Positions 16,484-25,723 are shown, counted from the first letter of the stretch. The stretch: 64,000 nt of DNA from Pseudomonas paeninsulae (GCF_035621475.1 NZ_CP141799.1:1600501-1664500); one strand, 5' to 3'. Numbers and translations: made by a program. The notes: a model not told the origin generated them from the sequence alone.

Positions 16484-17206
16484 TTAGGCCTCGGTTAAAA
16501 ATTGATCAAGCTCAGTGGCAGAGTATCCAAAGGTGACGAGAGCGTCAATTTTGTCGGGGTCGACGTTCAGTTCGACTGCTTGGTTGCTACCGTCTGTGTC
16601 TTTGACGATGAGATCAACCTTTAGCTGCAGGCGAAAGCTGCGTTTCAATCCCTTGACAACTTCTTTTGCTGCGAAAAGCTGCCTGATGAACTCGGCTTTG
16701 GGGATATTCCTGCCTTCAGTCAGTTCCCGAGCTTTCACAAACTCCCAGGCTAGCAGAGGATCTTGATAGACATACACGATGGTGATGTCCCTGTTTCGTC
16801 TCAAGGAACGCTCAACGTTTCTGCGAGCTACCTGCTCGTTGGCGAACGTTCCATCCAGCAGAAATGATTGGCGCTGCTCAAGTACCAAATCGTGCAATCG
16901 TTCGACGATGCTGTTCACTGCACGTTGAAAAAGCCTGGAGTTGTTACCTGTGTACTCGGGGAAGTAGGCCCGCAAGTCATCTGGATCTATTCGTAGGGCT
17001 TTTGCGCCGATGTCTTCGAATCCTGAGATTAGTGCTTTGGACACCTCCGTCTTGCCCGCACCAGGGGAACCAGCCATGAAAACTGAGACGGGCGTGTCCT
17101 CTCCTGGATATGCCTTGACGTTTGCCAACTCCCTGGCAATCCGCGTTCTGTTTGCTTTCGCAAAGGCAATTGCCCTCTGCTCAATCTCCAATTCTTCTTG
17201 AGTCAT
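16484..17206 (-). CDS. Zeta-toxin family kinase
   Basis: A 240-aa P-loop protein. Walker A GSPGAGKTEVSKAL near residue 46, then LRIDPDDLRAYFPEYTG (the catalytic Asp region of zeta) and FLLDGTFANEQVARRNVERSLRR, followed by VYVYQDPLLAWEFVKARE. Zeta toxins phosphorylate UDP-N-acetylglucosamine and block cell-wall synthesis. No epsilon-type antitoxin is recognised upstream; the short gene downstream may fill that role. A toxin could stabilise the island. Confidence 0.85.
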   Translation of the reverse strand: MTQEELEIEQRAIAFAKANRTRIARELANVKAYPGEDTPVSVFMAGSPGAGKTEVSKALISGFEDIGAKALRIDPDDLRAYFPEYTGNNSRLFQRAVNSIVERLHDLVLEQRQSFLLDGTFANEQVARRNVERSLRRNRDITIVYVYQDPLLAWEFVKARELTEGRNIPKAEFIRQLFAAKEVVKGLKRSFRLQLKVDLIVKDTDGSNQAVELNVDPDKIDALVTFGYSATELDQFLTEA

Positions 17207-17268
17207 CGAACCTTCGCTTTGGTGGAGCTTATGGTGGCGAAGCCTAACAGCGACGCAACTGTATGTCC

Positions 17269-17487
17269 TCAGCCAGTAGCGGCTCTTCGGAATGCCCGGT
17301 CTCGCGCCATGAACGCCTCCAGCATGTGGGGAATCAGCGTCAAAGCATCAATCTCTTCTCCATATGCTTGCGAATGCAATGCCGCGTAGCGCTCGAGGTC
17401 GGCTTTCAGACTCGCCGGGCAGGTAAAGGTCACCTTAAGGTTCTCGGTTTTCGGCAAGGGGCCGAGGCGCAGCTTGTTCGTGCTCAT
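17269..17487 (-). CDS. DUF2274 protein of Trb-type conjugation cluster
   Basis: A 72-aa protein, MSTNKLRLGPLPKTENLKVTFTC then PASLKADLERYAALHSQAYGE and an Ala/Phe-rich end. DUF2274 genes regularly follow trbI in Tn4371-like integrative elements. The start overlaps the trbI stop by 4 bp. A ribbon-helix-helix-like fold is plausible. Confidence 0.75.
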   Translation of the reverse strand: MSTNKLRLGPLPKTENLKVTFTCPASLKADLERYAALHSQAYGEEIDALTLIPHMLEAFMARDRAFRRAATG

Positions 17488-18787
17488 TGCAGGTTCCTCT
17501 GTTGAATGAACAAGGGTTGGTAGGGGCGCAGTACCAAGTCGCGGTTGACGATCACGCGCAGGGGCAGGCCGGGACGCTGGGTCAGCGTGGGCTGGATATC
17601 GAGATTGCGACGGGTGACCTCCTGACCGACCTGATTCACCGTGTCCTGCAGGCTGTCGCGCCCGGCGATGATGATCCGGTCGCCGTCGGTGCGGCTGGAA
17701 GGCGCTGCAAGCTCGGCACCGATACCGAGAAGGCTAGTCATGGCTGCGCCGGCAACGATGCGATCCCAGTGCCAGTCGACGCCATCTTCCAGGCCGGCAT
17801 AGCCGGCGGTATCGCTGCCGACCAGGTTGTCCAACTGAAAGGATGAGGTGTCTGGGAGGATCACCCGTTGCCACACCACCTGCACGCGACTCTGCCCGTA
17901 GCTCACCTGGCTGTTGTAGCGGCCGAGCAGGCGCGAGCCTTGGGGTATCAGCACATGTTGGCCGGTAGCGCTGTCGTAGACCGGTTCGGTCACCGTGGCG
18001 ATCACATCGCCGGGCAGATCCGACTTGATCCCGGTGACCAGTGCTGCCGCGATGACGGTGCCGGCCATCACCTGGTAGGGGGAATCTGGCATCTGCAGAA
18101 ATCCGGAATTACGGATCTGCGTATCTACGGATTTACTGAGAAACGCTTCTTTCTGGTCTTGTCGGTTCTGCGTGGATGCGAAATCTGCAGGTGTCTTTGC
18201 GGTCGATGCGGAGCCACCCTCCATGGGGTCGAACCCGGCCAGCTGTGCATGCCCAGGCAGGCCTTGACCGGGACTTTCAGCGCCAGTTGTCCTCCCACCA
18301 CCCGAGCGGAAAAACACCGAAGACAAAGCCGCTTCCTCGGCCTCTTTGAGCCTGGCCAAGCGCTCTGCCTCAGCTGGATCAGGGCCAGCATGGCGGTAGT
18401 CGTAGCCCTGGGCCTGCTGCTCCGCCCTGAGGATCGCCCCCCCAAGATCACCAGGTAGAGGCGGCCCAACTGCGGCACCTCTGGCGCAACGGGTGGCGGC
18501 AACTGCGAGTAGTCCGCCGGCAGCTGTTCCAGTCCCTCAGAGCGAGCTATGCGGTCGACGTTGTACAGCTCGCTTTGCTCCGCACCATTACGGCGCTGCT
18601 GGGGCTGCAGCGACCACAGCATGGCGCCGAGCACCGCGCTGGCCAGACCTCCGGCGAGCACGGCCAGCATCCGCGGATTGAGGCGGGTTACCGGGCGCGG
18701 CTGTGCACGCAACTCGAGGGTTTCCGGCGCGACCTTGGGCGGCAGCTCCGAGGGTTTTCCGTTCTGGCGGTTGTCCGTAGCGCTCAT
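17484..18787 (-). pseudogene. trbI: trbI (VirB10-like), frameshifted
   Basis: Two overlapping frames encode one protein. From 18787 the N-terminal half reads MSATDNRQNGKPSELPPKV, a membrane anchor (MLAVLAGGLASAVLGAMLW) and a Pro-rich region. Near 18464 the frame shifts: a G run in TTGGGCCGCC appears one G short, after which PPLPGDLGGAILRAEQQAQGYDYR continues in the other frame. The C-terminal VirB10 domain is complete (VMAGTVIAAALVTGIKSDLPG, LIPQGSRLLG). TrbI spans both membranes in the mating-pair channel. Either a pseudogene or a homopolymer sequencing error. Confidence 0.8.
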
Positions 18788-18789
18788 AC

Positions 18790-19779
18790 TCAGGGCCTCC
18801 GTACCACACCATCGGTGCGCTCGATCCGTACCACGTCGCCCTTGTCCGCGCCCAGGCGCAACTCGGCGGCGCCGAACAGCCGGTCGACGATGTAGTAGGG
18901 CGAGCGGAAGCGGTAGTTGACCAGTTGCCCGTCGCCTTCTGGGCCGATCACGAACAACGGCGGCAACTCGCCCTGGGCGATACCGGCGGGGAACTGGATA
19001 TACACCTTGCGGCCATCGTCGAAGGCACGTAGCGGCTTCCAGGGCGGATTGCTGCCACTGATTGCATAGCGAAAACGCAACTGCTCCAACGCCAGGCCGA
19101 CATCCACCGGTGCCGCCGCCTGGGCAGCACTCGCGCGGCGCTGCAGGGCGAGCATGCGGTCCTTCGGATAGTCCCAGGATACCGAGGCCATCCAGGCTTG
19201 CTCGGTGGAGGTCAGCTCGATCAGGTAGGTTCGCCGCGTGGTGGTGATGACTAGGTTGGTTTTGAGCTCGACCCGCGTCGGCTTGACCAGCACGCTGACC
19301 CGCAACTGCTCACCGCTACCACTCGAGGTGTCGCCGACGATCCAGCGCACGGTGTCGCCGGCGGCCACGGTGACCAGCTCCTCGCCGGCCTGCAGGTTGA
19401 TCGCCGTCACCCGACCTGGGATGGTGTACAGCTGATACAGGGCTCCATCGGAGTAGGGCCAGACCTGGATGGCGTTGATGTAACCCTCCCGAGTGGGGGC
19501 GACTCGGGCGTCGCGGTTGGCGCGCGAGACTCGTACGCGCTCGTCGGCCGGCTCCTTGATCGGCTTGCTCGCCTTGGCGTCCGGCAGTGGTTTCAACTGC
19601 GCCGGCAAGGCCAGTGGTTGCGGCACTGCCACCACTTCGATCGGTTTGGCTGGCTCTGGTAGGCGCTGCGCCTCCACTGGCTCGTCCAGGGCGATAACCG
19701 GCGGTTCGCTCTGGCTGGCGCAGCCAACCAGCATGGCCAGCAGCAGAGGGCAGGCGCAGAAGTGTGCGGAGGTTTTCAT
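18790..19779 (-). CDS. trbG: TrbG (VirB9-like) conjugal transfer protein
   Basis: A 329-aa protein with a lipoprotein-type signal (LLLAMLVGCASQ), a Pro-rich linker and a VirB9/TrbG domain: YINAIQVWPYSDGALYQLYTIPGRVTAI, LVTVAAGDTVRWIVGD and the C-terminal PPWKPLRAFDDGRKVYIQFP and YRFRSPYYIVDRLF. It forms the outer-membrane core with TrbI. Two bases separate its stop from trbI. The expected upstream trbF is absent; the sequence changes at about 19800. Confidence 0.9.
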   Translation of the reverse strand: MKTSAHFCACPLLLAMLVGCASQSEPPVIALDEPVEAQRLPEPAKPIEVVAVPQPLALPAQLKPLPDAKASKPIKEPADERVRVSRANRDARVAPTREGYINAIQVWPYSDGALYQLYTIPGRVTAINLQAGEELVTVAAGDTVRWIVGDTSSGSGEQLRVSVLVKPTRVELKTNLVITTTRRTYLIELTSTEQAWMASVSWDYPKDRMLALQRRASAAQAAAPVDVGLALEQLRFRYAISGSNPPWKPLRAFDDGRKVYIQFPAGIAQGELPPLFVIGPEGDGQLVNYRFRSPYYIVDRLFGAAELRLGADKGDVVRIERTDGVVRRP

Positions 19780-19830
19780 GGCTTCTTGGCTCCTTGCGTA
19801 GTGTCCAGTTCACGGCTCCACGACACTACC

Positions 19831-20437
19831 CTTCGAGGCCCGATAGATGAACAGGGTTCACTGGTTTTCCGTATCCAACCCTGAGCAGAAGCGCTATCCC
19901 GAATGGTGGCGATCCTTTGGGATAAGCGACGTGGGTATTGTCTTCATTCCAGCCGCGATGACCCGCGACGATTCAGAAATCCATGTGATGCTCTGCGCGA
20001 GCGGAGACGGTCACCCACTGCGGTGCACCTCGACCATCACGTCGTGCCCAGCGGCTGGCTCAAGCGAGAGTTTCCACGGTGCAGCCGCCAGAGGACGGGA
20101 ACCGCATGCAGCTGCACATGCTGAAGATAGATTGCCAGATCGAGCGCCAGTAGCGACACCAGCATGGCAACCCAGAGAGGCACTTCAAACAGGTTAAACA
20201 GCCCCCAGCCATGCTCCTCAGCAAGGGTGGCAAGACCGACCGCAAAGACGGGGAAGGTGAGGTGTAGAAGACCCCTATCGATTACGACCAGGCCGAGGTT
20301 GTTGGTCCAGCGCAGCAGGCGCGAAATTTCCTGCTGCCGCCGAGGCGCTACCATCTCGCTATCACGATGAGGATGCCGAGAAACAAGGTAATGCGGATAA
20401 GCTGCTCGTTCGCCAGCAATAGTTCTGACATGCGCAA
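19831..20437. repeat. Direct repeat copy A flanking ccdA-tlpA
   Basis: About 600 bp that recurs, slightly diverged, at 22199-22629 and 24204-24375 (copy B, split by the IS1182 element). It contains an unrecognised left part (19847-20070, an open frame MNRVHWFSVSNPEQKRYPEWW) and a sterol-desaturase fragment. The left part shows mostly amino-acid-changing differences between copies, so it is probably not coding. Confidence 0.8.
20037..20431 (-). pseudogene. Sterol desaturase-family N-terminal fragment, copy A
   Basis: From ATG at 20431 it reads MSELLLANEQLIRITLFLGILIV, then a frameshift and stop, then PRRQQEISRLLRWTNNLGLVVIDRGLLHLTFPVFAVGLATL and LDLAIYLQHVQLHAVPVLWRLHR, where homology ends. 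The His box region downstream (HRxHHxD) is missing. Copy B carries the same frameshift. Confidence 0.75.
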
Positions 20438-20486
20438 GAGATCCTTGCCAACAGCCCGTTAGGACTTTACATCTCCATGGGCTGGG

Positions 20487-21227
20487 TTAGCCGATCCTGC
20501 CCAGCGCCGGAAACATCTGTAAAAACCAGTAAGACAAGGCCGTCAGCTGGCCAGTGACCATAGCCAGCCCCATGAGGATCATGACGACACCCGCCCCAAG
20601 ATGAATGATCCGGCTCCAACGGCGCAGCCGCTTCAGGTGCGCCAGGAAATGGTTGGTGAACAGGGCGGTCAGCAGGAACGGCACGCCCAGGCCCAGCGAG
20701 TAGATGGACAGCAGTGCGATGCCATTAACATTGGTGCTGGAGGCGCTCACCGTCAAAATGCTACCCAGGATGGGGCCGATACACGGTGTCCAGCCGAAGG
20801 CGAAGGCCATGCCCAGGGCATAAGTGGCCAAGGGCCCGAGCTTGGCATTGAAGCGATGGACCAAGCGCAGGTCCAGGTGCAGCCAACGCGGGTTGATCAA
20901 GCCGCTCATAAACAGACCGAAGGCGATCACCATGAGTCCGCCGATCAGATTTGCTTCTTGCTGGTAGGTCAGTAACAGTTGGCCGATAGCCGTGGCGCTG
21001 GCGCCCAGCGCGACGAACACGGTCGTGAAGCCGAGCACGAAGGTCAGACTCATGCCTACCACGGCGATACGTTCGCGTCGGCTCTGCATCGATTGCAGTT
21101 CGTCCACCGAGCGGCCGGCTATATAAGACAGGTAGCCGGGCACTAGCGGCAGCACGCAGGGTGAAATAAAGGAGATCATCCCGGCGGCAAAGGCGCTCAG
21201 GATGCCGACGTTGCTCAGCGTTAGCAC
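20487..21227 (-). CDS. CcdA/DsbD-type membrane thiol-disulfide transporter
   Basis: A 246-aa, six-helix membrane protein. The two redox cysteines are in ISPCVLPLVPGYLSYI and FGWTPCIGPILG, the diagnostic CcdA pattern. GTG start at 21227, 3 bp past the upstream TlpA-like gene. It carries electrons from cytoplasmic thioredoxin to periplasmic partners. The adjacent TlpA-like protein is the obvious acceptor, perhaps for cysteine-rich copper proteins of the island (inference). Confidence 0.9.
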   Translation of the reverse strand: MLTLSNVGILSAFAAGMISFISPCVLPLVPGYLSYIAGRSVDELQSMQSRRERIAVVGMSLTFVLGFTTVFVALGASATAIGQLLLTYQQEANLIGGLMVIAFGLFMSGLINPRWLHLDLRLVHRFNAKLGPLATYALGMAFAFGWTPCIGPILGSILTVSASSTNVNGIALLSIYSLGLGVPFLLTALFTNHFLAHLKRLRRWSRIIHLGAGVVMILMGLAMVTGQLTALSYWFLQMFPALGRIG

Positions 21228-21230
21228 CGA

Positions 21231-21842
21231 CTAATTCCCCTGGGGAGTTATGACTTCCTTCAGGTACTCGATGACCTCCGGGCTGTCCCATTCGGCGGCG
21301 CCGAGCTTACGAGCCAGCTCCCGGCCCTGGCGATCCAGCAGCAGGGTGACCGGTAAACCGAAGGCGTTGAGGCTGCGGTTCGCTTCGGCGCTTTCGTCGA
21401 TATAGAGCTCGAGGTGCTGGATGCCGATCTCACGATAGAAGTCCCGCACGACCTGTATCCCGCCTTGGTCGATGGAGAGTGCCAGCACCTGGAAGTCGGA
21501 TCCACCGAGCTGGGACTGTAACCGGTCCAGGGTCGGCATTTCTTCACGACACGGGCCGCACCAGGTTGCCCAGACGTTGAGCAGCACGACCTTGCCCTTG
21601 AAGTCAGCCAAGGTGTGCGGTTTGCCCACGCCATCGACGAAATCGATTTCCGGCACCGGCTTCGGCTCAGGCCAGATAGTCAGGCCGGCACGGGTACCGG
21701 AATCGGCGGTCTGTTGCGCTGCCTGGCTGCCGGCCTGAAGTAAGAGGGTCAAGAGGCCGGCAATCGCCAACCGCCAGACCCAGGCTCGGTCTGGACGCTT
21801 GCAGCGTCCAAGCGCTCTTGGCGTCAGTACTTGGCAGTTCAT
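21231..21842 (-). CDS. TlpA-like periplasmic thioredoxin
   Basis: A 203-aa protein with an N-terminal membrane segment (VWRLAIAGLLTLLLQAGSQA) and a thioredoxin domain with WCGPCREEMPTL active site and cis-Pro in FGLPVTLLLDRQGRE. Two-gene operon with the CcdA protein. Likely reduces disulfides in periplasmic metal-binding proteins. Confidence 0.9.
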   Translation of the reverse strand: MNCQVLTPRALGRCKRPDRAWVWRLAIAGLLTLLLQAGSQAAQQTADSGTRAGLTIWPEPKPVPEIDFVDGVGKPHTLADFKGKVVLLNVWATWCGPCREEMPTLDRLQSQLGGSDFQVLALSIDQGGIQVVRDFYREIGIQHLELYIDESAEANRSLNAFGLPVTLLLDRQGRELARKLGAAEWDSPEVIEYLKEVITPQGN

Positions 21843-22198
21843 CGTTCAGCCTCGTCGCGTTGCGGATCATTGAGGACACGGCTTGGATTGCCTGCTGAAG
21901 GCGTTCCACTGGCTGGGCGCCGTGCCTTAGGAAGTACTGTAGGCAGTACGCTCAGTTGAAGTCCGACTACTCAATTTGCCTCACCGGTGCGTAGGCATTG
22001 CCAAAGCAGGCGTCGCTCTGCGGTCACAATGCGTTCATTGCCGTTCGCTCCCTTGGGCTGGCATCAGTTAAACCGAGGACGCCACCCGATGGGGCCTCTA
22101 TTGCCCATTGTAGTCACCGTGGTCCGAGGCGTTGAGGTTAGGGTGAATGAGTTTACCCTTGTCTCGGCATGCCCCCTTCCGCATTCGACCTTGCTAGC
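21843..22198. other. Intergenic, nothing recognised
   Basis: About 350 bp upstream of the tlpA-ccdA operon, ending where repeat copy B begins. No gene identified; it should hold the operon promoter. Confidence 0.4.
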
Positions 22199-22633
22199 CT
22201 TCGAGGCCCGATAGATGAACAGGGTTCACTGGTTTGCCGTATCCAACCCTGAGCAGAAGCGCTATCCCGAATGGCGGCGATCCTTTGGGATCAGCGGCGT
22301 GGATATTGTCTTCATTCCAGCCGCGATGACCCGCGACGACTCAGAAATCCATGTGATGCTCTGCGCGAGCGGAGACGGTCACCCACTGCAGCGCACCTCG
22401 ACCATCACTTCGTGCCCAGCGGCTGGCTCAAACGAGAGTTTCCGGCCAGAGGACGGGAACCGCATGCAGCTTCACATGCTGAAGATAGATTGCCAGATCT
22501 AGCGCCAGTAGCGACACCAGCATGGTGAGCCAGAGAGGCACCTCAAACAGGTTAAACAGCTCCCAGCCATGCTCCTCAGTAAGGGTGGCAAGACCGACCG
22601 CAAAGACGGGGAAGGAGAGGTCCAGTTGGCTAG

Positions 22634-24199
22634 CAGCCTGTCGGACTTAATCGCTGTATTCCAGGATAATCCCGGCACCGCCCAGCCGATGCCCCCGTAT
22701 GAACCGCTTTCGCCCGATCGACCGCAAGACTGACTACCTGCTCCCGCCATCGCTGGATGACTGGCTGCCAGAAGATCACCTGGCTCGCTTCATTCTCGAA
22801 GCCATCGAACGGCTCGACCTGAGCGCGCTCACCCGCGCCTACGGCGGACGCGGCAGCGCCGCCTACCACCCCGAGGTGCTGCTCAGCCTGCTGGTCTATG
22901 GCTATGCCAGCGGCACCTTTTCCAGCCGTAAGATTGAGCGCGCCACTTACGACTCGCTCGCCTTTCGCTACCTCGCAGCCGGCAGCCACCCCGATCACGA
23001 CACCCTGGCGAGCTTCCGCCGGCGCTTCCTCGACGAGTTGGCCGACATCTTCCTCCAGGTGCTGGCGCTGGCGGGGGAAATGAAGCTGCTCAAGCTCGGC
23101 ACCATCAGCCTCGACGGCACCAAGTTGCATGCCAACGCCTCACGCCATAGCGCACTTTCCTATGGCCATATCCAGGCACTCGAACGCCAGCTCAAGACCG
23201 AAGTGCAGGAGCTCCTGGCGCTGGCAGAAAACGCCGACCAGACAGAACGCCCCGATGGCATCGACCTGCCGGACGAGATTAAACGCCGGCAAGATCGATT
23301 GGTCGCCATGGACGCGGCGAAGGCCAAGATCGAGGCGCGCGCCCGCGTGCGCTTCGAGCAGGATCAGGCCGTCTACCAGGAAAAACTCGCCAAGCGTGCG
23401 GCACGCACGGCAGAAACTGGCAAGAAGCCCGGCGGCAAGCAGCCAAAAGCACCGGTGGAGGGGCCTGCGGCGCACGACCAAATCAACCTCACCGACGAAG
23501 ACTCGCGCATCATGCGGGTGGCCGGCGGCGGCTTCGAACAGTGCTACAACGCCCAGGCGGCGGTGGATACCGACACGCTACTAATAGTGGCGCAGGGCCT
23601 CACCCAGGCGGGCAACGACAAGCAACAAGTTGTCCCCATGCTGGCCGAGCTCAAGGCACTGCCGGCCTCGTTGGGCCAGGTGCAGGCGCTGCTCGGGGAC
23701 TGTGGCTACAGCAGCGAAAGCAACATCGCCGCCTGCGAAACGGCCGAAATCGAACCCTACCTGGCGGTGGCGCGCGAAGACCACCACCCCGGCTGGCGAG
23801 CGCGCTTCGCGGAACCGGCACCGCTCGACATCGACGCCACGGCCCAGCAACGCATGGCGCACAAGCTCAAGGCTCAGCCGGGGCGCCGCCTCTATGCGCT
23901 GCGCAAACAGACGGTGGAGCCGGTGTTCGGCATCATCAAGTCGGTGATGGGTTTTCGTCAGTTTCTGCTGCGAGGCAAGGACAAGGTGAGCGGGGAATGG
24001 CGCCTGGTTTGTCTGGCCTGGAATTTGAAACGCATGGCCGTTTTGCGCCACAAATCCGTCCACTGCGGGTAAGAATGGACTAAACCCGTTCGATCCCAGG
24101 AAGTCCGGGGCAAGAATGCCTGAAAATACCTAAATACTGAGGCAAGTTTCTTCGCCTCACTATTGATGCCCCACTCATGAATTCAAGTCCGACAGGCTG
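22634..24199 (+). mobile_element. IS1182-family insertion sequence
   Basis: 1566 bp, with inverted repeats cagcctgtcggactt (22634-22648) and its complement at 24185-24199, flanked by CTAG target duplications at 22630-22633 and 24200-24203. One complete transposase gene. Intact by inspection. Confidence 0.88.
22699..24072 (+). CDS. IS1182-family transposase
   Basis: A 457-aa protein. The N-terminal DUF772 domain contains FSSRKIERATYDSLAFRYL and HPDHDTLASFRRRFL. DDE residues: Asp in TISLDGTKLHANAS, Asp in LLGDCGYSSESN and Glu in VEPVFGIIKSVMGFRQFLLRG. A long charged insertion separates the first two. Full length. Confidence 0.92.
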   Translation: MNRFRPIDRKTDYLLPPSLDDWLPEDHLARFILEAIERLDLSALTRAYGGRGSAAYHPEVLLSLLVYGYASGTFSSRKIERATYDSLAFRYLAAGSHPDHDTLASFRRRFLDELADIFLQVLALAGEMKLLKLGTISLDGTKLHANASRHSALSYGHIQALERQLKTEVQELLALAENADQTERPDGIDLPDEIKRRQDRLVAMDAAKAKIEARARVRFEQDQAVYQEKLAKRAARTAETGKKPGGKQPKAPVEGPAAHDQINLTDEDSRIMRVAGGGFEQCYNAQAAVDTDTLLIVAQGLTQAGNDKQQVVPMLAELKALPASLGQVQALLGDCGYSSESNIAACETAEIEPYLAVAREDHHPGWRARFAEPAPLDIDATAQQRMAHKLKAQPGRRLYALRKQTVEPVFGIIKSVMGFRQFLLRGKDKVSGEWRLVCLAWNLKRMAVLRHKSVHCG

Positions 24200-24414
24200 C
24201 TAGTAGAAGGCCCCTATCGATTACGACCAAACCGAGGTTGTTGGCCCAGCGCAGCAGGCGCAAAATTGCCCGCTGCCGCCGGGGCGCTACCATCTCGCCA
24301 TCACGATGAGGATGCCGAGAAACAAGGTAATGCAGATAAGCCGCTCGTTCGCCAGCAATAGGTTTGACATGCGACAGCGCCCGTTGTGACGATTTGATAC
24401 CGATCAATTCGTTG

Positions 24415-24945
24415 TTACCTTATGACGAACTCTCCGACCATTCCTGATTGATAGTGACCAGGCATATTGCAGGCAAATTCGAGACTGGTGCTCTTGGTGA
24501 ACGTCCAGACCAGCTCTTTGGTTGCTCCAGGCTCGATCAGCACGCTGTTCGGGTCGTTGTGCGCCATTCCGACCATTTTCATCCCGCCCACTGCGTGCTC
24601 CATGCTGCTCATGTCCTGGCCTGTGCCGGTTAGCGCTCCGTTCTGGAACATGGCAGCCATCTCTTTCTGGTGAGCGGCATGAGCTGCGGCTTTGCCAATG
24701 TTGAACTCATGCAAGAGCGTGCCTTCGTTCTTGAGCACGAATCGAACGGTTTCTCCAGGCATGACATCGATGTCATGGGGCTCGAAGAAGATGTCACCCA
24801 TTCTTACTTCGATCGTGCGGTCCGCTGCTGACACTAAGCCAGGCTTACCGATATCTTCTTGCGCATGCTTTCCTCCGGCCAAAGCCGAAGATGCAGCAGA
24901 CAAAGTGAGTACGGCTAAGAGAAAGGAAGAGCGTCGAGTGTTCAT
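24415..24945 (-). CDS. Periplasmic cupredoxin (copper-tolerance type)
   Basis: A 176-aa protein with a Sec signal (FLLAVLTLSAASSALAGG) and one plastocyanin-like domain. Type 1 copper ligands: His in LLHEFNIGK and the Cys, His and Met in FACNMPGHYQSGMVGEF. A Met/His-rich insertion (AHAAHQKEMAAMF, MSSMEHAVGGMKMVGMAHN) could bind extra Cu(I). Resembles CopI-type cupredoxins linked to copper tolerance. A cop-box-like site lies about 80 bp upstream. Confidence 0.85.
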   Translation of the reverse strand: MNTRRSSFLLAVLTLSAASSALAGGKHAQEDIGKPGLVSAADRTIEVRMGDIFFEPHDIDVMPGETVRFVLKNEGTLLHEFNIGKAAAHAAHQKEMAAMFQNGALTGTGQDMSSMEHAVGGMKMVGMAHNDPNSVLIEPGATKELVWTFTKSTSLEFACNMPGHYQSGMVGEFVIR

Positions 24946-25021
24946 GGTTAAACCTCAAGTCGTATTGGGTAAACACCAATGATGCTAAAGACAGCGAACT
25001 GCCAGTTTACTGACCTGAAAA

Positions 25022-25036
25022 CTACATTACTGTCAG
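25022..25036. promoter_or_regulatory. Cop-box-like site before the cupredoxin gene
   Basis: CTACATTACTGTCAG, 12 of 15 matches to TTACATTTCTGTAAG, the sequence shared by several promoters of the island. About 77 bp upstream of the cupredoxin ATG. Confidence 0.55.
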
Positions 25037-25151
25037 CATCCGCACTGGACGCAGCGGCGATATCTATAAATTCGAGCGACTAGCGAGGCGACTCGCACTT
25101 AAAGCAATCCGTCAGCCAGCCTATCTCGTACTTACATTTGCATAGCTGCAC

Positions 25152-25181
25152 AAAAAAGCACGGCGCCGTACAGGCGCCGCC
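25152..25181 (-). terminator. Terminator of the PtrA-like gene
   Basis: On the minus strand: GGCGCCTGTACGGCGCC stem-loop followed by GTGCTTTTTT. About 45 bp past the stop. Confidence 0.75.
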
Positions 25182-25224
25182 AGGCCAAAGGAGCAATCAC
25201 GGAAGGCCTAGAAGATGGGAAATC

Positions 25225-25581
25225 CTATTTATGCATGTACTCGGTCATCATTAACTTGTGCTCACGCATCATCTGGCTGAGCACGTCGTCCACCAGCTTG
25301 TCGTGCTGTTCCATCCAAGCCAGATGCTGTTCAGTGGTCATGGATGCATCGGGATGGTTCTGATGCAACTGGTTCATCATATCGCCCAGCATTTCCATAT
25401 GTTCAGCCATGTGCACATGACGCTGGCCTGGTGCTGCCTGTTCCGCTTGAACCAGCACGGCCTCAGCACGATCCCTTAACTCGGCTATCCGCTCAAAAGT
25501 GCGGTCGCCGCCGCCTTCTGCCCAAATTGCGGATGCCATCAAGATCGAAACCATCAGTAGTAGAGACTTCATAAGATTCAT
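25225..25581 (-). CDS. PtrA-like periplasmic copper-responsive protein
   Basis: A 118-aa protein with a Sec signal and mature N-terminus AEGGGDRTFERI, the signature of the PtrA N-terminal family (PtrA of P. aeruginosa is copper-induced). The rest is helical and rich in His and Met (HVHMAEHMEMLGDMMNQLHQNH, MTTEQHLAWMEQHD, MMREHKLMMTEYMHK), so metal binding is likely. Divergent from copR with a cop box between. Function beyond copper tolerance is unknown. Confidence 0.75.
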   Translation of the reverse strand: MNLMKSLLLMVSILMASAIWAEGGGDRTFERIAELRDRAEAVLVQAEQAAPGQRHVHMAEHMEMLGDMMNQLHQNHPDASMTTEQHLAWMEQHDKLVDDVLSQMMREHKLMMTEYMHK

Positions 25582-25708
25582 AGGATGCTCCTAGTTTTAA
25601 GTTTCCCAACATACAAACAGTTGTCTGCATAGTTACCGGAGAAGCACATACCCAGTGCTCATGAGCTCACCTTAGATAGTTCTCCCTGACAGCGACCTGA
25701 AGCCTGGA

Positions 25709-25723
25709 TTACATTTCTGTCAG
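25709..25723. promoter_or_regulatory. Cop box between PtrA-like gene and copR
   Basis: TTACATTTCTGTCAG, 14 of 15 to TTACATTTCTGTAAG. Centre about 70 bp from the copR ATG; can serve both divergent genes. Confidence 0.75.

Larger units (their letters stand above)
22440..24370 (-). pseudogene. Sterol desaturase fragment, copy B, split by IS
   Basis: Begins at ATG 24370 (MSNLLLANERLICITLFLGILIVM), has the same frameshift as copy A, is cut by the IS at 24203/22630 and continues leftwards to the same truncation point. Dead. Confidence 0.7.
22199..24375. repeat. Direct repeat copy B, interrupted by an IS1182 element
   Basis: Corresponds to copy A (19831-20437) after removal of 22634-24203 (the IS plus one target duplicate). 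Copy B lacks a 12-bp stretch near 22443 present in copy A. Together the two copies bracket the tlpA-ccdA operon. Confidence 0.75.

Noticed and set aside
19798..19829. 8-bp inverted repeat gtagtgtc / gacactac at the trbG upstream breakpoint as IS ends
   Set aside because: Too close together to enclose an element and no target duplication.
19847..20197. Frame MNRVHWFSVSNPEQKRYPEWW in repeat copy A and its homologue in copy B
   Set aside because: Repeated, but differences between copies mostly change amino acids, there is no ribosome binding site, and the copy A frame runs into an antisense desaturase fragment.
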